A DNA stretch of 64,000 nucleotides, taken from assembly GCF_035556095.1 (NCBI RefSeq), contig NZ_DATMFT010000022.1, forward strand, positions 124,001-188,000. Direction: 5' to 3'. The stretch's first letter is position 1. Each line of letters begins with the position of its first letter. Shown in pieces: positions 18,689 through 27,078 of this stretch. Position numbers and translations under genes: made by a program. The notes under the pieces are model-generated. The model was not told the DNA's origin. It saw only the letters and a program-made list of their open reading frames with translations, and did not search any database. This DNA is from Parapedobacter sp035556095 (GTDB taxonomy: Bacteria; Bacteroidota; Bacteroidia; Sphingobacteriales; Sphingobacteriaceae).

Positions 18689-18732
18689 CTATTTTTATTT
18701 TCAGTTGTCAGATGGAGCCTTTGATGGTTCAT
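18685..18732 (-). CDS. possible 15-codon leader ORF before the histidine kinase
   Basis: A minus-strand ATG at 18732 opens a 15-codon frame, MNHQRLHLTTENKNR, whose TGA overlaps the kinase ATG in an ATGA arrangement. This layout would allow translational coupling. The frame runs across the 27-nt shared element. The element's other copy, before susD, has no in-frame ATG, so coding is uncertain. Confidence 0.25.
   Translation of the reverse strand: MNHQRLHLTTENKNR
18700..18726 (-). repeat. 27-nt leader element, copy 1 (before histidine kinase)
   Basis: Read on the minus strand it starts CATCAAAGGCTCC and continues ATCTGACAACTGAA. It lies 11 bases before the kinase ATG. An identical copy is at 56715-56741, 16 bases before susD. 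The strand and position relative to the gene are the same, which points to a leader or promoter-proximal element rather than chance. Confidence 0.85.
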
Positions 18733-18786
18733 ATGAGGTCTCCAACGTTTCAAAGGTAGTCGCATCAAACAGAAAAAACAATCCAC

Positions 18787-18802
18787 GAAAACACGTGTTT
18801 TC
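18787..18802. promoter_or_regulatory. 16-bp perfect palindrome, candidate operator
   Basis: GAAAACACGTGTTTTC is a perfect palindrome in the gap between the divergent histidine kinase and 2H phosphoesterase genes. It is a plausible binding site for a dimeric regulator, possibly the adjacent response regulator. No second copy was seen in the window. Confidence 0.35.
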
Positions 18803-18917
18803 TCCAGCCACATTCGAAAAACACCTCGAATTAAATGTTAAATATTTTAGTATATTATTGAATTAAATGATTGAATTTCTAAAATTATTTGTATTTTTAC
18901 TAAAAATATTAGACGTT

Positions 18918-19529
18918 ATGAATATAATATATCAGCAGCATTACGGCCTTCACTTGTACGAGTACTTATTAATTATCGAGCCTAACGGTCTTGCACAGAA
19001 ACAATTACGGGCTTTCAAACACTACTTTATCAACAGCTACCGCTATCCGAATGCGGTTGTTTCCAAAAGTCACCTAACGTTGATGCGGTTTATCCAGTAT
19101 AGCAGCTACGAGAAACACATGATTAGGGAATTTCATCGGATAGCCGAGATGGCAAACCCTTTTGACGTGGAACTGCAAGGGTTTGGCAGCTTCGGCCATA
19201 CATTATTCGTAGATGTCAAATCAGCAATCCCTATCCTACAACTGCTCGCTAGGCATCGCCGCACACTCCGTCCATTGGTGAGCGGCGTAAAGGGGCATGT
19301 GGCCCGGTTCGTAACCAAACCCCACATCACGATTGCCAGAAAACTGACACCATCGCAAAATGCGAGTTTATGGCCCATTTGGAACCGCACTGACTATCGT
19401 GGTGAATTTCGAGCACGGAATATGACATTGTTGAAGCGCCGCGTAGGTACACACGTCTATTCAACCGTTCAGAAATTTGAGTTTTTGGGCTTATCCCCTG
19501 TTTTTACGCAGGGGAAATTGTTTGCCTGA
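18918..19529 (+). CDS. 2H phosphoesterase / 2'-5' RNA ligase-like protein
   Basis: The 203-residue protein carries two HxT motifs at the family spacing: H52-x-T54 in SHLTL and H136-x-T138 in KPHITIAR. These are the catalytic pair of 2H phosphoesterases (LigT/ThpR type), which act on cyclic or 2'-5' phosphodiester bonds. The ATG at 18918 starts MNIIYQQHYG; the longer frame from 18867 adds an implausible hydrophobic tail. The physiological substrate is unknown. The gene is convergent with the sigma factor gene, 13 bases apart. Confidence 0.8.
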   Translation: MNIIYQQHYGLHLYEYLLIIEPNGLAQKQLRAFKHYFINSYRYPNAVVSKSHLTLMRFIQYSSYEKHMIREFHRIAEMANPFDVELQGFGSFGHTLFVDVKSAIPILQLLARHRRTLRPLVSGVKGHVARFVTKPHITIARKLTPSQNASLWPIWNRTDYRGEFRARNMTLLKRRVGTHVYSTVQKFEFLGLSPVFTQGKLFA

Positions 19530-19542
19530 TACCACACAACGG

Positions 19543-20130
19543 TTATCCGGCCCGTAGTGCTGCCTCATCACCATACATCATCTTGCGAAGATTATTGAGG
19601 GCGTAACGCATCCGGCCCAACGCCGTATTGATACTGACTTCGGTAACCGCTGCGATTTCCTTGAAACTCATATCGCCATAGTGACGCATAATCAGCACCT
19701 CTTTTTGGTCGTCCGGAAGGCGTTGTATCATACGCCGCAGATCACGATGGGTCTGCTCGCGAATCATCCGTGCTTCCGCACTTTCATCTGAAAATTGCAG
19801 TACATCGAAAATATCAAAGCCTTCGCTGTTTACCACCACAGGCGTACGCCGTTCTTTCCGGTAATAATCAATGACCAAGTTATGTGCTATCCGCATCACC
19901 CAAGGCAGGAACTTGCCTTCTTCGTTATAGCGGCCGCTTCTCAGGGTATTGATTACCTTAATAAAGGTATCTTGGAAAATATCCTCTGCTAGGGTTTCAT
20001 CTTTTACCAATAGATAGATGGATGTATATAATTTGGCCTTGTATCGGTCAATCAAAATCTCGAGGCCTGCTTCGTCACCCGCCACATACAGGCGGATAAG
20101 CTCTCGGTCGGTTCGTTGTTCAAGCTTCAT
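19543..20130 (-). CDS. ECF-type RNA polymerase sigma factor
   Basis: The 195-residue protein has sigma region 2 (LYTSIYLLVKDETLAEDIFQDTFIKV and the WVMRIAHNLVIDYYRK core-binding/-10 part) and region 4 (LPDDQKEVLIMRHYGDMSFKEIAAVTEVSINTALGRMRYAL). It lacks regions 1 and 3, as RpoE-like ECF factors do. No anti-sigma gene is next to it: downstream is a convergent gene and upstream is a 247-base gap. It therefore resembles the free-standing Bacteroidota ECF factors. Its regulon is unknown. Confidence 0.92.
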   Translation of the reverse strand: MKLEQRTDRELIRLYVAGDEAGLEILIDRYKAKLYTSIYLLVKDETLAEDIFQDTFIKVINTLRSGRYNEEGKFLPWVMRIAHNLVIDYYRKERRTPVVVNSEGFDIFDVLQFSDESAEARMIREQTHRDLRRMIQRLPDDQKEVLIMRHYGDMSFKEIAAVTEVSINTALGRMRYALNNLRKMMYGDEAALRAG

Positions 20131-20320
20131 AATACGCTACTCCCGCTTTTTACTATTTTCAACAAATAAGTAATCTCTTTCTTGTAGTCGTATTTCCTAT
20201 AGCAGCTCTCCTTTCAATAATTATGTAACTAGGTCAAAAAAAAGGAAAATTTTCAGCATTTCAAAGCTTTTGTTGGAATTTCAGTTTTTCTTATCGGTTT
20301 CAACGCTATCAGCTAATCAA

Positions 20321-20357
20321 AAAAGCCTTGTCCCGTATTTCCCAGAACAAGGCTTTT
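20321..20357 (-). terminator. terminator of glyA
   Basis: AAAAGCCTTGT and ACAAGGCTTTT make an 11-bp stem around a 15-base loop. On the minus strand the stem ends in a run of T, 20 bases after the glyA stop. Confidence 0.85.
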
Positions 20358-20377
20358 CGTTGCGTAACGACCGATGA

Positions 20378-21649
20378 TTATTTATACAACGGATATTCGG
20401 CCATCAAGGTCCTTACTTTATTGTGAATCTTATCCAACGCCGTGTCGTCGTCATGTTTCAATAACGCCACATCAATCATCTCTGCAATCTCCAGCATCTG
20501 GCCTTCTTTAAGGCCGCGTGTCGTGATTGCCGCAGTACCCAACCGGATACCCGATGTGACAAACGGCGACCTGTCATCAAACGGCACCATGTTCTTATTG
20601 ATGGTGATACCGGCCTTGCCCAAAGCGGCTTCAGCAGCTTTACCACTGATTCCTTTATTGCGGAGGTCGATAAGCATCAGGTGGTTTTCGGTTCCACCCG
20701 ATATGATGTTGTAATCTTTATTCACGAACGCCTCTGCTAACGTAGCTGCATTTTTCTTTACTTGGACGATATATTCCATGTAGTCTTCGCTCAATGCTTC
20801 GCCGAACGCGATTGCTTTAGCTGCAATAATGTGCTCCAACGGCCCCCCTTGCGTACCCGGGAAAACAGCTAAGTCAAGCAATGACGTGATGCTCCGGATT
20901 TCGCCTTTCGGCGTTTTGATACCCCAGGGGTTTTCAAAATCTTTACCCACCATGATGAGGCCACCCCGCGGCCCGCGAAGTGTTTTGTGAGTTGTTGTGG
21001 TCACCACGTGGCAATGTGGCAGCGGATCGCTTAGTAGTCCACGGGCGATGAGGCCCGCTGGATGCGATATATCGGCCACCACCAGTGCACCGATTTCGTC
21101 AGCTACACGGCGGATGAAAGCGTAATCCCAGTCGCGCGAATACGCCGAAGCACCGCAAATGATAACTTTCGGCTTTTCTTGTAGAGCCACCTCTTCCAAC
21201 TGTTTATAGTCAATCAAGCCCGTTTCCCTATCTACACCATAAAATAGCGGTTGGTATAGTTTTCCCGAAAAATTGACCGGCGAGCCATGCGTAAGGTGCC
21301 CGCCATGCGAGAGGTCGAAACCTAAAATCTTATCGCCGGGCTGCAGCAAAGCCAAAAACACAGCGGCATTGGCCTGTGCGCCTGAGTGCGGTTGCACGTT
21401 CACCCACTCCGCATTAAACAGCTGTTTAGCTCTTTCGATGGCAATCGTTTCCACCTCATCAACGACCTCACAACCGCCATAATAGCGCTTACCGGGCAAG
21501 CCTTCGGCGTATTTATTGGTCAATACAGATCCCGCGGCCTCCATCACTTGCCGGCTCACGAAGTTTTCTGATGCAATGAGTTCGATGCCTTCTTCCTGGC
21601 GCTTGAGCTCTTGGTTGATTAATTTAAAAACGGTTTCGTCCCTTCTCAT
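20378..21649 (-). CDS. glyA: serine hydroxymethyltransferase
   Basis: This PLP enzyme interconverts serine plus tetrahydrofolate with glycine plus methylene-tetrahydrofolate, supplying one-carbon units. The 423-residue protein is full length. The PLP lysine is at about 222 in TTTTHKTLRGPRGG, and the N-terminal IELIASENFVS and GKRYYGGCEVVDEVE motifs are intact. It is monocistronic, with its own terminator. Confidence 0.96.
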   Translation of the reverse strand: MRRDETVFKLINQELKRQEEGIELIASENFVSRQVMEAAGSVLTNKYAEGLPGKRYYGGCEVVDEVETIAIERAKQLFNAEWVNVQPHSGAQANAAVFLALLQPGDKILGFDLSHGGHLTHGSPVNFSGKLYQPLFYGVDRETGLIDYKQLEEVALQEKPKVIICGASAYSRDWDYAFIRRVADEIGALVVADISHPAGLIARGLLSDPLPHCHVVTTTTHKTLRGPRGGLIMVGKDFENPWGIKTPKGEIRSITSLLDLAVFPGTQGGPLEHIIAAKAIAFGEALSEDYMEYIVQVKKNAATLAEAFVNKDYNIISGGTENHLMLIDLRNKGISGKAAEAALGKAGITINKNMVPFDDRSPFVTSGIRLGTAAITTRGLKEGQMLEIAEMIDVALLKHDDDTALDKIHNKVRTLMAEYPLYK

Positions 21650-21709
21650 TGTGGTACAAAGAATTGAATGTTAAAAAGTTGCGCAAAGATATAAACTTGA
21701 ACGCAATAT

Positions 21710-22237
21710 TCAACCCATCAATTGACTTTTGATGGTTTTTAATGCCATATCATACGGATTTTCATCCAAGGCGGCCACATGCGCTAGCAGCACGGTACTG
21801 AGTTCCTTAGCGGTTGCATTTGGCGGTAGGCCGGCGCCGACATTGCGTATGAGGGCTATCGTGTTGTCCTTTACACGTTCGGTGACCGACCATGCCACGT
21901 CACTTACATACAGCTGCTGGGTAATGTTGTGTTGATATTCGGCACGAATCTCTTCAATAATCAGGTGTTCAAATGCTTTCGCATCCAAATCGGGGTTATG
22001 CAGACGCACTGCTGCGCTGGTAGGATTGATCCGTTCAATCAGCAGTACCAGCCGCTCATAAGCCTGCAACCGCAGTGGTAATACTTCTTTTTTTGCCGCA
22101 TGCCCTGCTTCCCATGTTTTGAGCCGGAAAATATGGCTATTATACTTCGTCCAAAACATCCAATTGGCTACGCCGGCCACCGCGCAACCTGCCAGTATAT
22201 ACTTAAAAATATCAATAGAAAATGAAGCAATATCCAT
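21710..22237 (-). CDS. conserved membrane-anchored protein, possibly DUF7935
   Basis: The 175-residue protein has one N-terminal membrane segment (about residues 8-26) and a helical cytoplasmic body with LPLRLQAYERLVLLIERINP and EHLIIEEIRAEYQHNITQQLYVSDVAW. This resembles a Bacteroidota family of unknown function that I believe is DUF7935. No catalytic motif is seen. It is divergent from the IscA-type gene, with about 114 bases between. Confidence 0.6.
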   Translation of the reverse strand: MDIASFSIDIFKYILAGCAVAGVANWMFWTKYNSHIFRLKTWEAGHAAKKEVLPLRLQAYERLVLLIERINPTSAAVRLHNPDLDAKAFEHLIIEEIRAEYQHNITQQLYVSDVAWSVTERVKDNTIALIRNVGAGLPPNATAKELSTVLLAHVAALDENPYDMALKTIKSQLMG

Positions 22238-22301
22238 CTATTCCGTTTGTTTATGGAACGTAAAAATCTCGGCAACACTGCAAAAGTGGGGATTATTTAT
22301 G

Positions 22302-22309
22302 TATTTTTG
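22302..22309 (+). promoter_or_regulatory. -7 box of the IscA-type gene
   Basis: TATTTTTG fits TAnnTTTG and lies 42 bases before the ATG. No obvious -33 TTTG is present. Confidence 0.4.
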
Positions 22310-22351
22310 CATGGTTTGGACGAATTAAAAACGAATTAGATTAGCAAGAAG

Positions 22352-22705
22352 ATGAGTACAGCGACACAATCACCTTCCGCACCATTGACATTGACGCCAG
22401 GAGCGATCCAGGAGCTTAAAAAATTAAGGGAGCAGCAGGAGTTATCCGAAGCGTTCGGCCTGCGTGTGGGTGTTGAAGGAGGTGGATGCGCCGGCATGAA
22501 TTATGTCTTGGGATTTGACCAAAAAAAAGAAGGTGACTCCGAGTACGACATCGCCGGGATACGCGTATTCATGAACAAGGCGCATGGGCTATATCTTGCG
22601 GGTATGGAAATCGATTTCAAAAGTGGTTTGGATGCGCGGGGTTTTGTATTCAACAACCCGAATGCCGAAAGTACCTGCGGTTGTGGGTCTTCTTTTTCGG
22701 CTTAA
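22352..22705 (+). CDS. IscA/SufA/ErpA-type iron-sulfur carrier
   Basis: This A-type carrier transfers iron-sulfur clusters to apoproteins. The 117-residue protein has the three conserved cysteines: C46 in GGGCAGMNY, and C109 and C111 in the C-terminal STCGCGSSFSA. An N-terminal tail of about 14 residues precedes the HesB-like fold (LTLTPGAIQELKKL). No other suf or isc genes are near. The branch (SufA, IscA or ErpA) cannot be assigned from context. Confidence 0.9.
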   Translation: MSTATQSPSAPLTLTPGAIQELKKLREQQELSEAFGLRVGVEGGGCAGMNYVLGFDQKKEGDSEYDIAGIRVFMNKAHGLYLAGMEIDFKSGLDARGFVFNNPNAESTCGCGSSFSA

Positions 22706-22761
22706 CACCCCAAGAAGCTCATTTCGAGAATTTCCGATGGGAATCCTGGGAATCCGTTCCG

Positions 22762-22785
22762 AGCCGATTGCGGCTTTGCCTTTTT
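22762..22785 (+). terminator. weak terminator after the IscA-type gene
   Basis: AGCCG and CGGCT form a 5-bp stem with a 4-base loop, followed by TTGCCTTTTT. It is short but correctly placed. Confidence 0.35.
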
Positions 22786-22927
22786 ATACCTCCCGCTTAC
22801 CAGTTCCTTACCTTTTCTTTACCACTTGCTTAGTCTTTGCTTACTACTGGCTTACCTTTTCCTTACCAAATCCTTACCTCCGCCTTACCTATTCTTTACC
22901 AAATCCTTACCTATTCCTTACCAAAGG
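22785..22927. repeat. 11-bp-period tandem array, 12-13 units
   Basis: From 22796 to 22927 twelve consecutive 11-base units keep perfect register, each starting CTTACC or a close variant followed by five variable bases (for example CTTACCTATTC, CTTACCAAATC, CTTACCTCCGC). A weaker unit, TATACCTCCCG, precedes at 22785. The reverse complement gives GGTAAG once per 11 bp, so the motif faces the same side of the helix each time. The period is not a multiple of three and no gene reads through. It ends about 30 bp before an IS3-type remnant. Confidence 0.9.
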
Positions 22928-22963
22928 GGTCAACAAATGGCAAGATGTCCTATACTGAAATAA

Positions 22964-23091
22964 GTTTACACTAAGGAAGCATATTACTACTATTAGTTTA
23001 CTGCTAAATTTTCTTTTACTGACTATCGTTTACAATAGCCCATTTGATTACTGCTGGCTGTTTACATAGGCATTGATTTTAGTTGTCTGAT
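22964..23091 (-). repeat. four 32-bp degenerate direct repeats at the IS end
   Basis: GTTTAC occurs at 22964, 22996, 23028 and 23060, exactly 32 bases apart each time. On the minus strand every copy reads GTAAAC, seven variable bases, then AGTA. The rest of each unit is not conserved. Such arrays at an element end usually bind transposase. The innermost copy lies within the last transposase codons. Confidence 0.75.
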
Positions 23092-23283
23092 TATTTTTTT
23101 CGTTCATATGTGTTTCCTCGGGGGTCCTGTAATTACAGCTGGCGTGGAGCCTGAGGCGATTGTAACGTAAGATTGCGCCATCTACGGCCATCCGGGCATC
23201 CCCTAGGGATTTAAACGTCCTATACGGGTCGAATTCGACTTTCAATATCCCATTGACCCTTTCGGCGATAGCGTTGTCTTAGA
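23048..23283 (-). pseudogene. IS3-type transposase orfB, C-terminal fragment
   Basis: The minus-strand frame reads DNAIAERVNGILKVEFDPYR, then RTFKSLGDARMAVDGAILRY and NRLRLHASCNYRTPEETHM. This is the end of the integrase core, including the catalytic-Glu helix region (AERVNG) and the YNxxRxHxxxxYxTPxE signature. The first two catalytic Asp residues are missing. A stop (TAA) sits right at the deletion junction, so it cannot be expressed as a transposase. Confidence 0.85.
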
Positions 23284-23453
23284 GGCTGGAAATAATCCAT
23301 GGCTTTTACCGGAAGTCCGTACTTCCTTGCGATCTGTCCGGGACTGTAATCCCCGTCAAGGTATTTTAGCGCCAATTGAATCTTGAAACTGTCGGAATAC
23401 TTGCTGTTCCGTCCCCGGTTCCCTTAGTTGGGCCGCTCGTTTATCATATCCAT
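23277..23453 (-). pseudogene. IS3-type orfA, N-terminal fragment with nonsense codon
   Basis: From an ATG at 23453 the frame reads MDMINERPN, then a TAA at 23424-23426. It resumes as NSKYSDSFKIQLALKYLDGD and YSPGQIARKYGLPVKAMDYF, a typical transposase helix-turn-helix start. It breaks at the junction with the orfB fragment near 23280. Both the stop and the truncation make it inactive. Confidence 0.75.
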
Positions 23454-23624
23454 TTTTATCTGTTTTGATAAACTCCCTTATGTAAACTTTTTTTAGGAAG
23501 GGACAGAAAAGTATAAGCGCGAGCTGCAAAAGCCCTATGGATGTAATACACCCCAACTATCCGTGAGCACCGCAAAGCTGGTACGCATAATCAGCCTTTC
23601 CTTTTTCCTTTCGTACTAATTCTT

Positions 23625-23632
23625 TATCTTTG
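23625..23632 (+). promoter_or_regulatory. -7 box of ileS
   Basis: TATCTTTG is a perfect TAnnTTTG match 28 bases before the ileS ATG. A weak T-rich -33 region lies about 20 bases upstream. Confidence 0.5.
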
Positions 23633-23660
23633 CATCCTCATTTTTGAACACAAATAATTG

Positions 23661-26600
23661 ATGTACAAGGAATATAAGCAGCTGAATTTACCGGAAATCG
23701 GGAAAGAAATATTGGCTTACTGGCAGCGGGAAAATATCTTTGAAAAAAGCGTGGCTTCCCGCCCGGCAAGCAAGCCTTATACGTTCTACGAGGGCCCGCC
23801 TTCCGCCAACGGGATGCCCGGCATCCACCACGTAATGGCACGGGCCATAAAGGATATATTCTGCCGCTATAAAACACTGAAGGGTTACCAAGTAAAGCGC
23901 AAAGGCGGTTGGGATACGCACGGTCTGCCCATTGAACTGGCCGTCGAAAAAACACTTGGCATCACTAAAGAAGACATTGGCAAAACCATTTCCGTAGCCG
24001 ATTATAATGCGGCATGTCGCCGAGAAGTGATGAAGTACACGGACGTATGGAACGACCTTACCGAAAAAATGGGTTATTGGGTCGATCTCGAAAATCCGTA
24101 CATCACTTATGAGAATGATTACATCGAGACCTTGTGGTGGATCTTGAAAGAACTATACAATAAGGGGCTGCTGTACAAGGGGTATACCATCCAGCCGTAT
24201 TCGCCAGCAGCCGGCACAGGCTTAAGTTCGCATGAACTTAACCAACCTGGCACATACAAACCCCTTAAAGACACCACCATCGTTGCCGAATTCCGTATCA
24301 AAAAGGACCAAGTGCACCCCGCTATGGCTACGCTTTTTGAAGAGGAAAACGAAGACACGGCCTTTATCGCATGGACGACCACCCCATGGACGCTTCCTGC
24401 CAACAGCGCATTGGTGGTGGGCAAGAACATACGTTATGTGAAAATCCGTACGTTCAACCAGTATACGTTTGAACCGGTCAGCGTGGTGTTAGCAAAAGAC
24501 CTGGTGGGCCGCTTTTTCAAACAGGAAGGCCAGCAAATCCCCTTGAAAGACTACCACCGTAACGATAAAGTCATCCCTTGGGAAATTCGGGCAGAGTTTT
24601 CTGGAGCGGAGCTGCTCAACTTAAAATACCATCAGCTCCTGCCCTATGTCACCAATGAGGCATTGGAAGAAAAGGCTTTCCGCGTTATTGCGGGCGATTT
24701 CGTCACCACCGAAGATGGTACCGGTATCGTGCACTCATCGGCAACTTTCGGCGCGGACGACTTCCGTGTAAGCAAGGAAAACGATGTGCCAGGTGTATTC
24801 GTAAAGGATGAAAACGGCAAGGATATGCCCATTGTGGACAAGCAGGGCCGGTTCGTGGCGGAAATCGGCGAGTTCGGCGGACGCTTTGTCAAAGAGGAAT
24901 TCTACAGCGATGACGAGCGGGCTACTGATGGATTCAAATCCACCGATGTGCTCATTGCCATCAAACTGAAAGAGGAAAATAAAGCCTTCGAGGTAAAAAA
25001 ATACGAACACAGCTATCCGCACTGCTGGCGCACGGACAAACCCGTGCTTTATTACCCGCTGGACAGCTGGTTCATCCGTACCACCGCCGTAAAAGACGAG
25101 TTGGTGGCCCTCAACAAGACCATCAACTGGAAACCCGAATCGACCGGAACGGGCCGCTTCGGCAATTGGCTGGAGAACTTGGTCGATTGGAACCTTTCGC
25201 GCTCCCGCTACTGGGGTACACCCTTGCCGATCTGGCGCAGCGAGGATGAAAATGAGGCGATATGCATCGGCTCCATCGCCGAATTGAAAGCACGAATCCA
25301 GCAGAGCCTGGCTTCCGACGTGCTTAATGACGGTGAAAAAGATGCCCTCAAGAAATACCTGGATAAGTTCGGCACCGACCAGTTAGACTTGCACCGCCCC
25401 TATGTAGATGATGTGGTGTTGGTATCTGAAGCAGGCCAGAAGTTGTACCGTGAGCCTGACCTCATCGACGTTTGGTTTGATAGCGGTGCCATGCCCTTTG
25501 CCCAATGGGGATTAGACCAGGAAAAATTGGCTGCTGGCGATAAAACACCGTTCAAGGCCGGTTTCGAGGGGGCCTACCCCGCCGACTTCATTGCCGAGGG
25601 GGTAGACCAGACCCGTGGGTGGTTTTTCACACTCCACGCCATATCCACCATGCTCCGGCATTCAGTTGCCTTCAAGAACGTGGTTTCCAACGGACTGGTA
25701 CTGGATAAAAACGGCAACAAAATGTCGAAGCGGCACGGCAATGCCGTTGACCCCTTCGCTACTATTGAGACCCATAGTGCCGACGCCACGCGCTGGTACA
25801 TGATCAGCAATGCTGCACCTTGGGATAATCTGAAATTCAACGAGGATGGGCTAGATGAGGTACGGCGGAAATTTTTCGGCACCTTATATAATACGTATGC
25901 CTTTTTTGCGCTATACGCCAATATCGACAAGTTCGATTATAAAGAAGCCGATCTACCCATTGACCAGCGCCCGGAAATCGACCGCTGGATCATTTCACTA
26001 CTTAACACCTTAACGCGCGAAGTAGATACCAACTACGCCGATTTCGAACCCACGAAAGCGGCCCGCGCTATTCAGATGTTTGTAGATGAACACCTCAGCA
26101 ACTGGTATGTGCGGCTGTGCCGCAGACGCTTTTGGAAGGGCGACTACACCGAGGACAAGGTATCGGCTTATCAAACACTGTACACCTGCCTCAATACCAT
26201 CGCCAAACTCATGGCACCCATCGCACCGTTTTTCAGCGACAGGCTTTACCTTGACCTAAACGGCGTAACGCAGAAAGAACAGGTCGAATCGGTGCATTTA
26301 GCCAACTTCCCCGCCTATCACGCGGAGCTGGTCGACAGCAGGCTGGAAGAACGGATGGCATTGGCACAAGACATCTCGTCGCTCACGTTATCGCTACGTA
26401 AGAAAACGGGGATCAACGTGCGCCAGCCCTTGCAAAAAATCCTACTTCCAGTACTGAACGATAGATTCCAACAGCAAGTGGAACAGGTAGCGGCTCTCAT
26501 TCTTTCCGAAACCAACATCAAGGAAATCGAGTTCATTGCCGACACCTCCGGGCTGGTGAAGAAGAAGATAAAACCCAACTTCAAAGCCCTGGGGCCAAAG

Positions 26601-27074
26601 GTTGGCAAAGACATGAAAACGGTTGCAGCGGCCATACAAGCATTTACCGCCAATGAAATCGCGGAACTCGAGACGCAGGGCTCCATCACCATCACCGGCA
26701 CGCCTTACACCATTCAGTTGGCTGATGTGGAAATCATTGCCGAAGACGTTTCGGGCTGGCAAGTAGCCAACCTCGGCCGGCTTACCGTGGCGCTGGATAT
26801 CAGCATCACGCCGGCCCTGAAAAGGGAAGGCATTTCGCGTGAGCTTGTAAACCGCATCCAAAACCTACGGAAAGAACGCGGATTCGAGGTAACGGACCGG
26901 ATAAAGGTAAGCCTGAGCGATATCCCCGATATTACAGAAGCGGCAACAGGTAATTTATCTTATATTCGCACCGAGATATTGGCAGACTCTTTGATATTCG
27001 AGGGTAACCTTATTTCCAATTATCGGATAGAGATTGCAGAAAAGGAATTGAATATATTAATCGAAAAAGTTTAA
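23661..27074 (+). CDS. ileS: isoleucyl-tRNA synthetase
   Basis: This class I synthetase charges tRNA-Ile and edits Val-tRNA-Ile. From the ATG at 23661 it has 1137 residues, the length of the long Bacteroidota form. The HIGH-type motif is GIHH (about 54-57) after EGPPSANGMP, and KMSKRHGNAVDP lies near 690. The editing domain region contains TAFIAWTTTPWTLPANSALVV, and WGTPLPIW marks the catalytic core. The upstream TTG at 23658 is unlikely to be the start. It leads an operon with a DksA-like gene and lspA. Confidence 0.96.
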   Translation: MYKEYKQLNLPEIGKEILAYWQRENIFEKSVASRPASKPYTFYEGPPSANGMPGIHHVMARAIKDIFCRYKTLKGYQVKRKGGWDTHGLPIELAVEKTLGITKEDIGKTISVADYNAACRREVMKYTDVWNDLTEKMGYWVDLENPYITYENDYIETLWWILKELYNKGLLYKGYTIQPYSPAAGTGLSSHELNQPGTYKPLKDTTIVAEFRIKKDQVHPAMATLFEEENEDTAFIAWTTTPWTLPANSALVVGKNIRYVKIRTFNQYTFEPVSVVLAKDLVGRFFKQEGQQIPLKDYHRNDKVIPWEIRAEFSGAELLNLKYHQLLPYVTNEALEEKAFRVIAGDFVTTEDGTGIVHSSATFGADDFRVSKENDVPGVFVKDENGKDMPIVDKQGRFVAEIGEFGGRFVKEEFYSDDERATDGFKSTDVLIAIKLKEENKAFEVKKYEHSYPHCWRTDKPVLYYPLDSWFIRTTAVKDELVALNKTINWKPESTGTGRFGNWLENLVDWNLSRSRYWGTPLPIWRSEDENEAICIGSIAELKARIQQSLASDVLNDGEKDALKKYLDKFGTDQLDLHRPYVDDVVLVSEAGQKLYREPDLIDVWFDSGAMPFAQWGLDQEKLAAGDKTPFKAGFEGAYPADFIAEGVDQTRGWFFTLHAISTMLRHSVAFKNVVSNGLVLDKNGNKMSKRHGNAVDPFATIETHSADATRWYMISNAAPWDNLKFNEDGLDEVRRKFFGTLYNTYAFFALYANIDKFDYKEADLPIDQRPEIDRWIISLLNTLTREVDTNYADFEPTKAARAIQMFVDEHLSNWYVRLCRRRFWKGDYTEDKVSAYQTLYTCLNTIAKLMAPIAPFFSDRLYLDLNGVTQKEQVESVHLANFPAYHAELVDSRLEERMALAQDISSLTLSLRKKTGINVRQPLQKILLPVLNDRFQQQVEQVAALILSETNIKEIEFIADTSGLVKKKIKPNFKALGPKVGKDMKTVAAAIQAFTANEIAELETQGSITITGTPYTIQLADVEIIAEDVSGWQVANLGRLTVALDISITPALKREGISRELVNRIQNLRKERGFEVTDRIKVSLSDIPDITEAATGNLSYIRTEILADSLIFEGNLISNYRIEIAEKELNILIEKV

Positions 27075-27078
27075 AATT

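Larger units (their letters stand above)
22956..23496 (-). mobile_element. deleted IS3-type insertion sequence remnant
   Basis: The ends form an imperfect inverted repeat: AAGTTTACACTAAGGAAG at 22962-22979, and on the other strand AAGTTTACATAAGGGAG from 23489 back to 23473. Inside, on the minus strand, lie the start of an orfA-type helix-turn-helix protein and the tail of an orfB-type DDE transposase, joined by a large internal deletion. A full IS3 element is about three times longer. No clear target-site duplication could be read. Confidence 0.75.

Noticed and set aside
22584..22958. Plus-strand open frame over the 11-bp array as a leucine/proline-rich protein
   Set aside because: It begins inside the IscA-type gene in another frame and its low-complexity sequence is a by-product of the repeat.
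22964..23091. CRISPR-like repeat with 32-bp period
   Set aside because: Only six bases plus AGTA are conserved per unit, and the array lies inside the end of an IS remnant.
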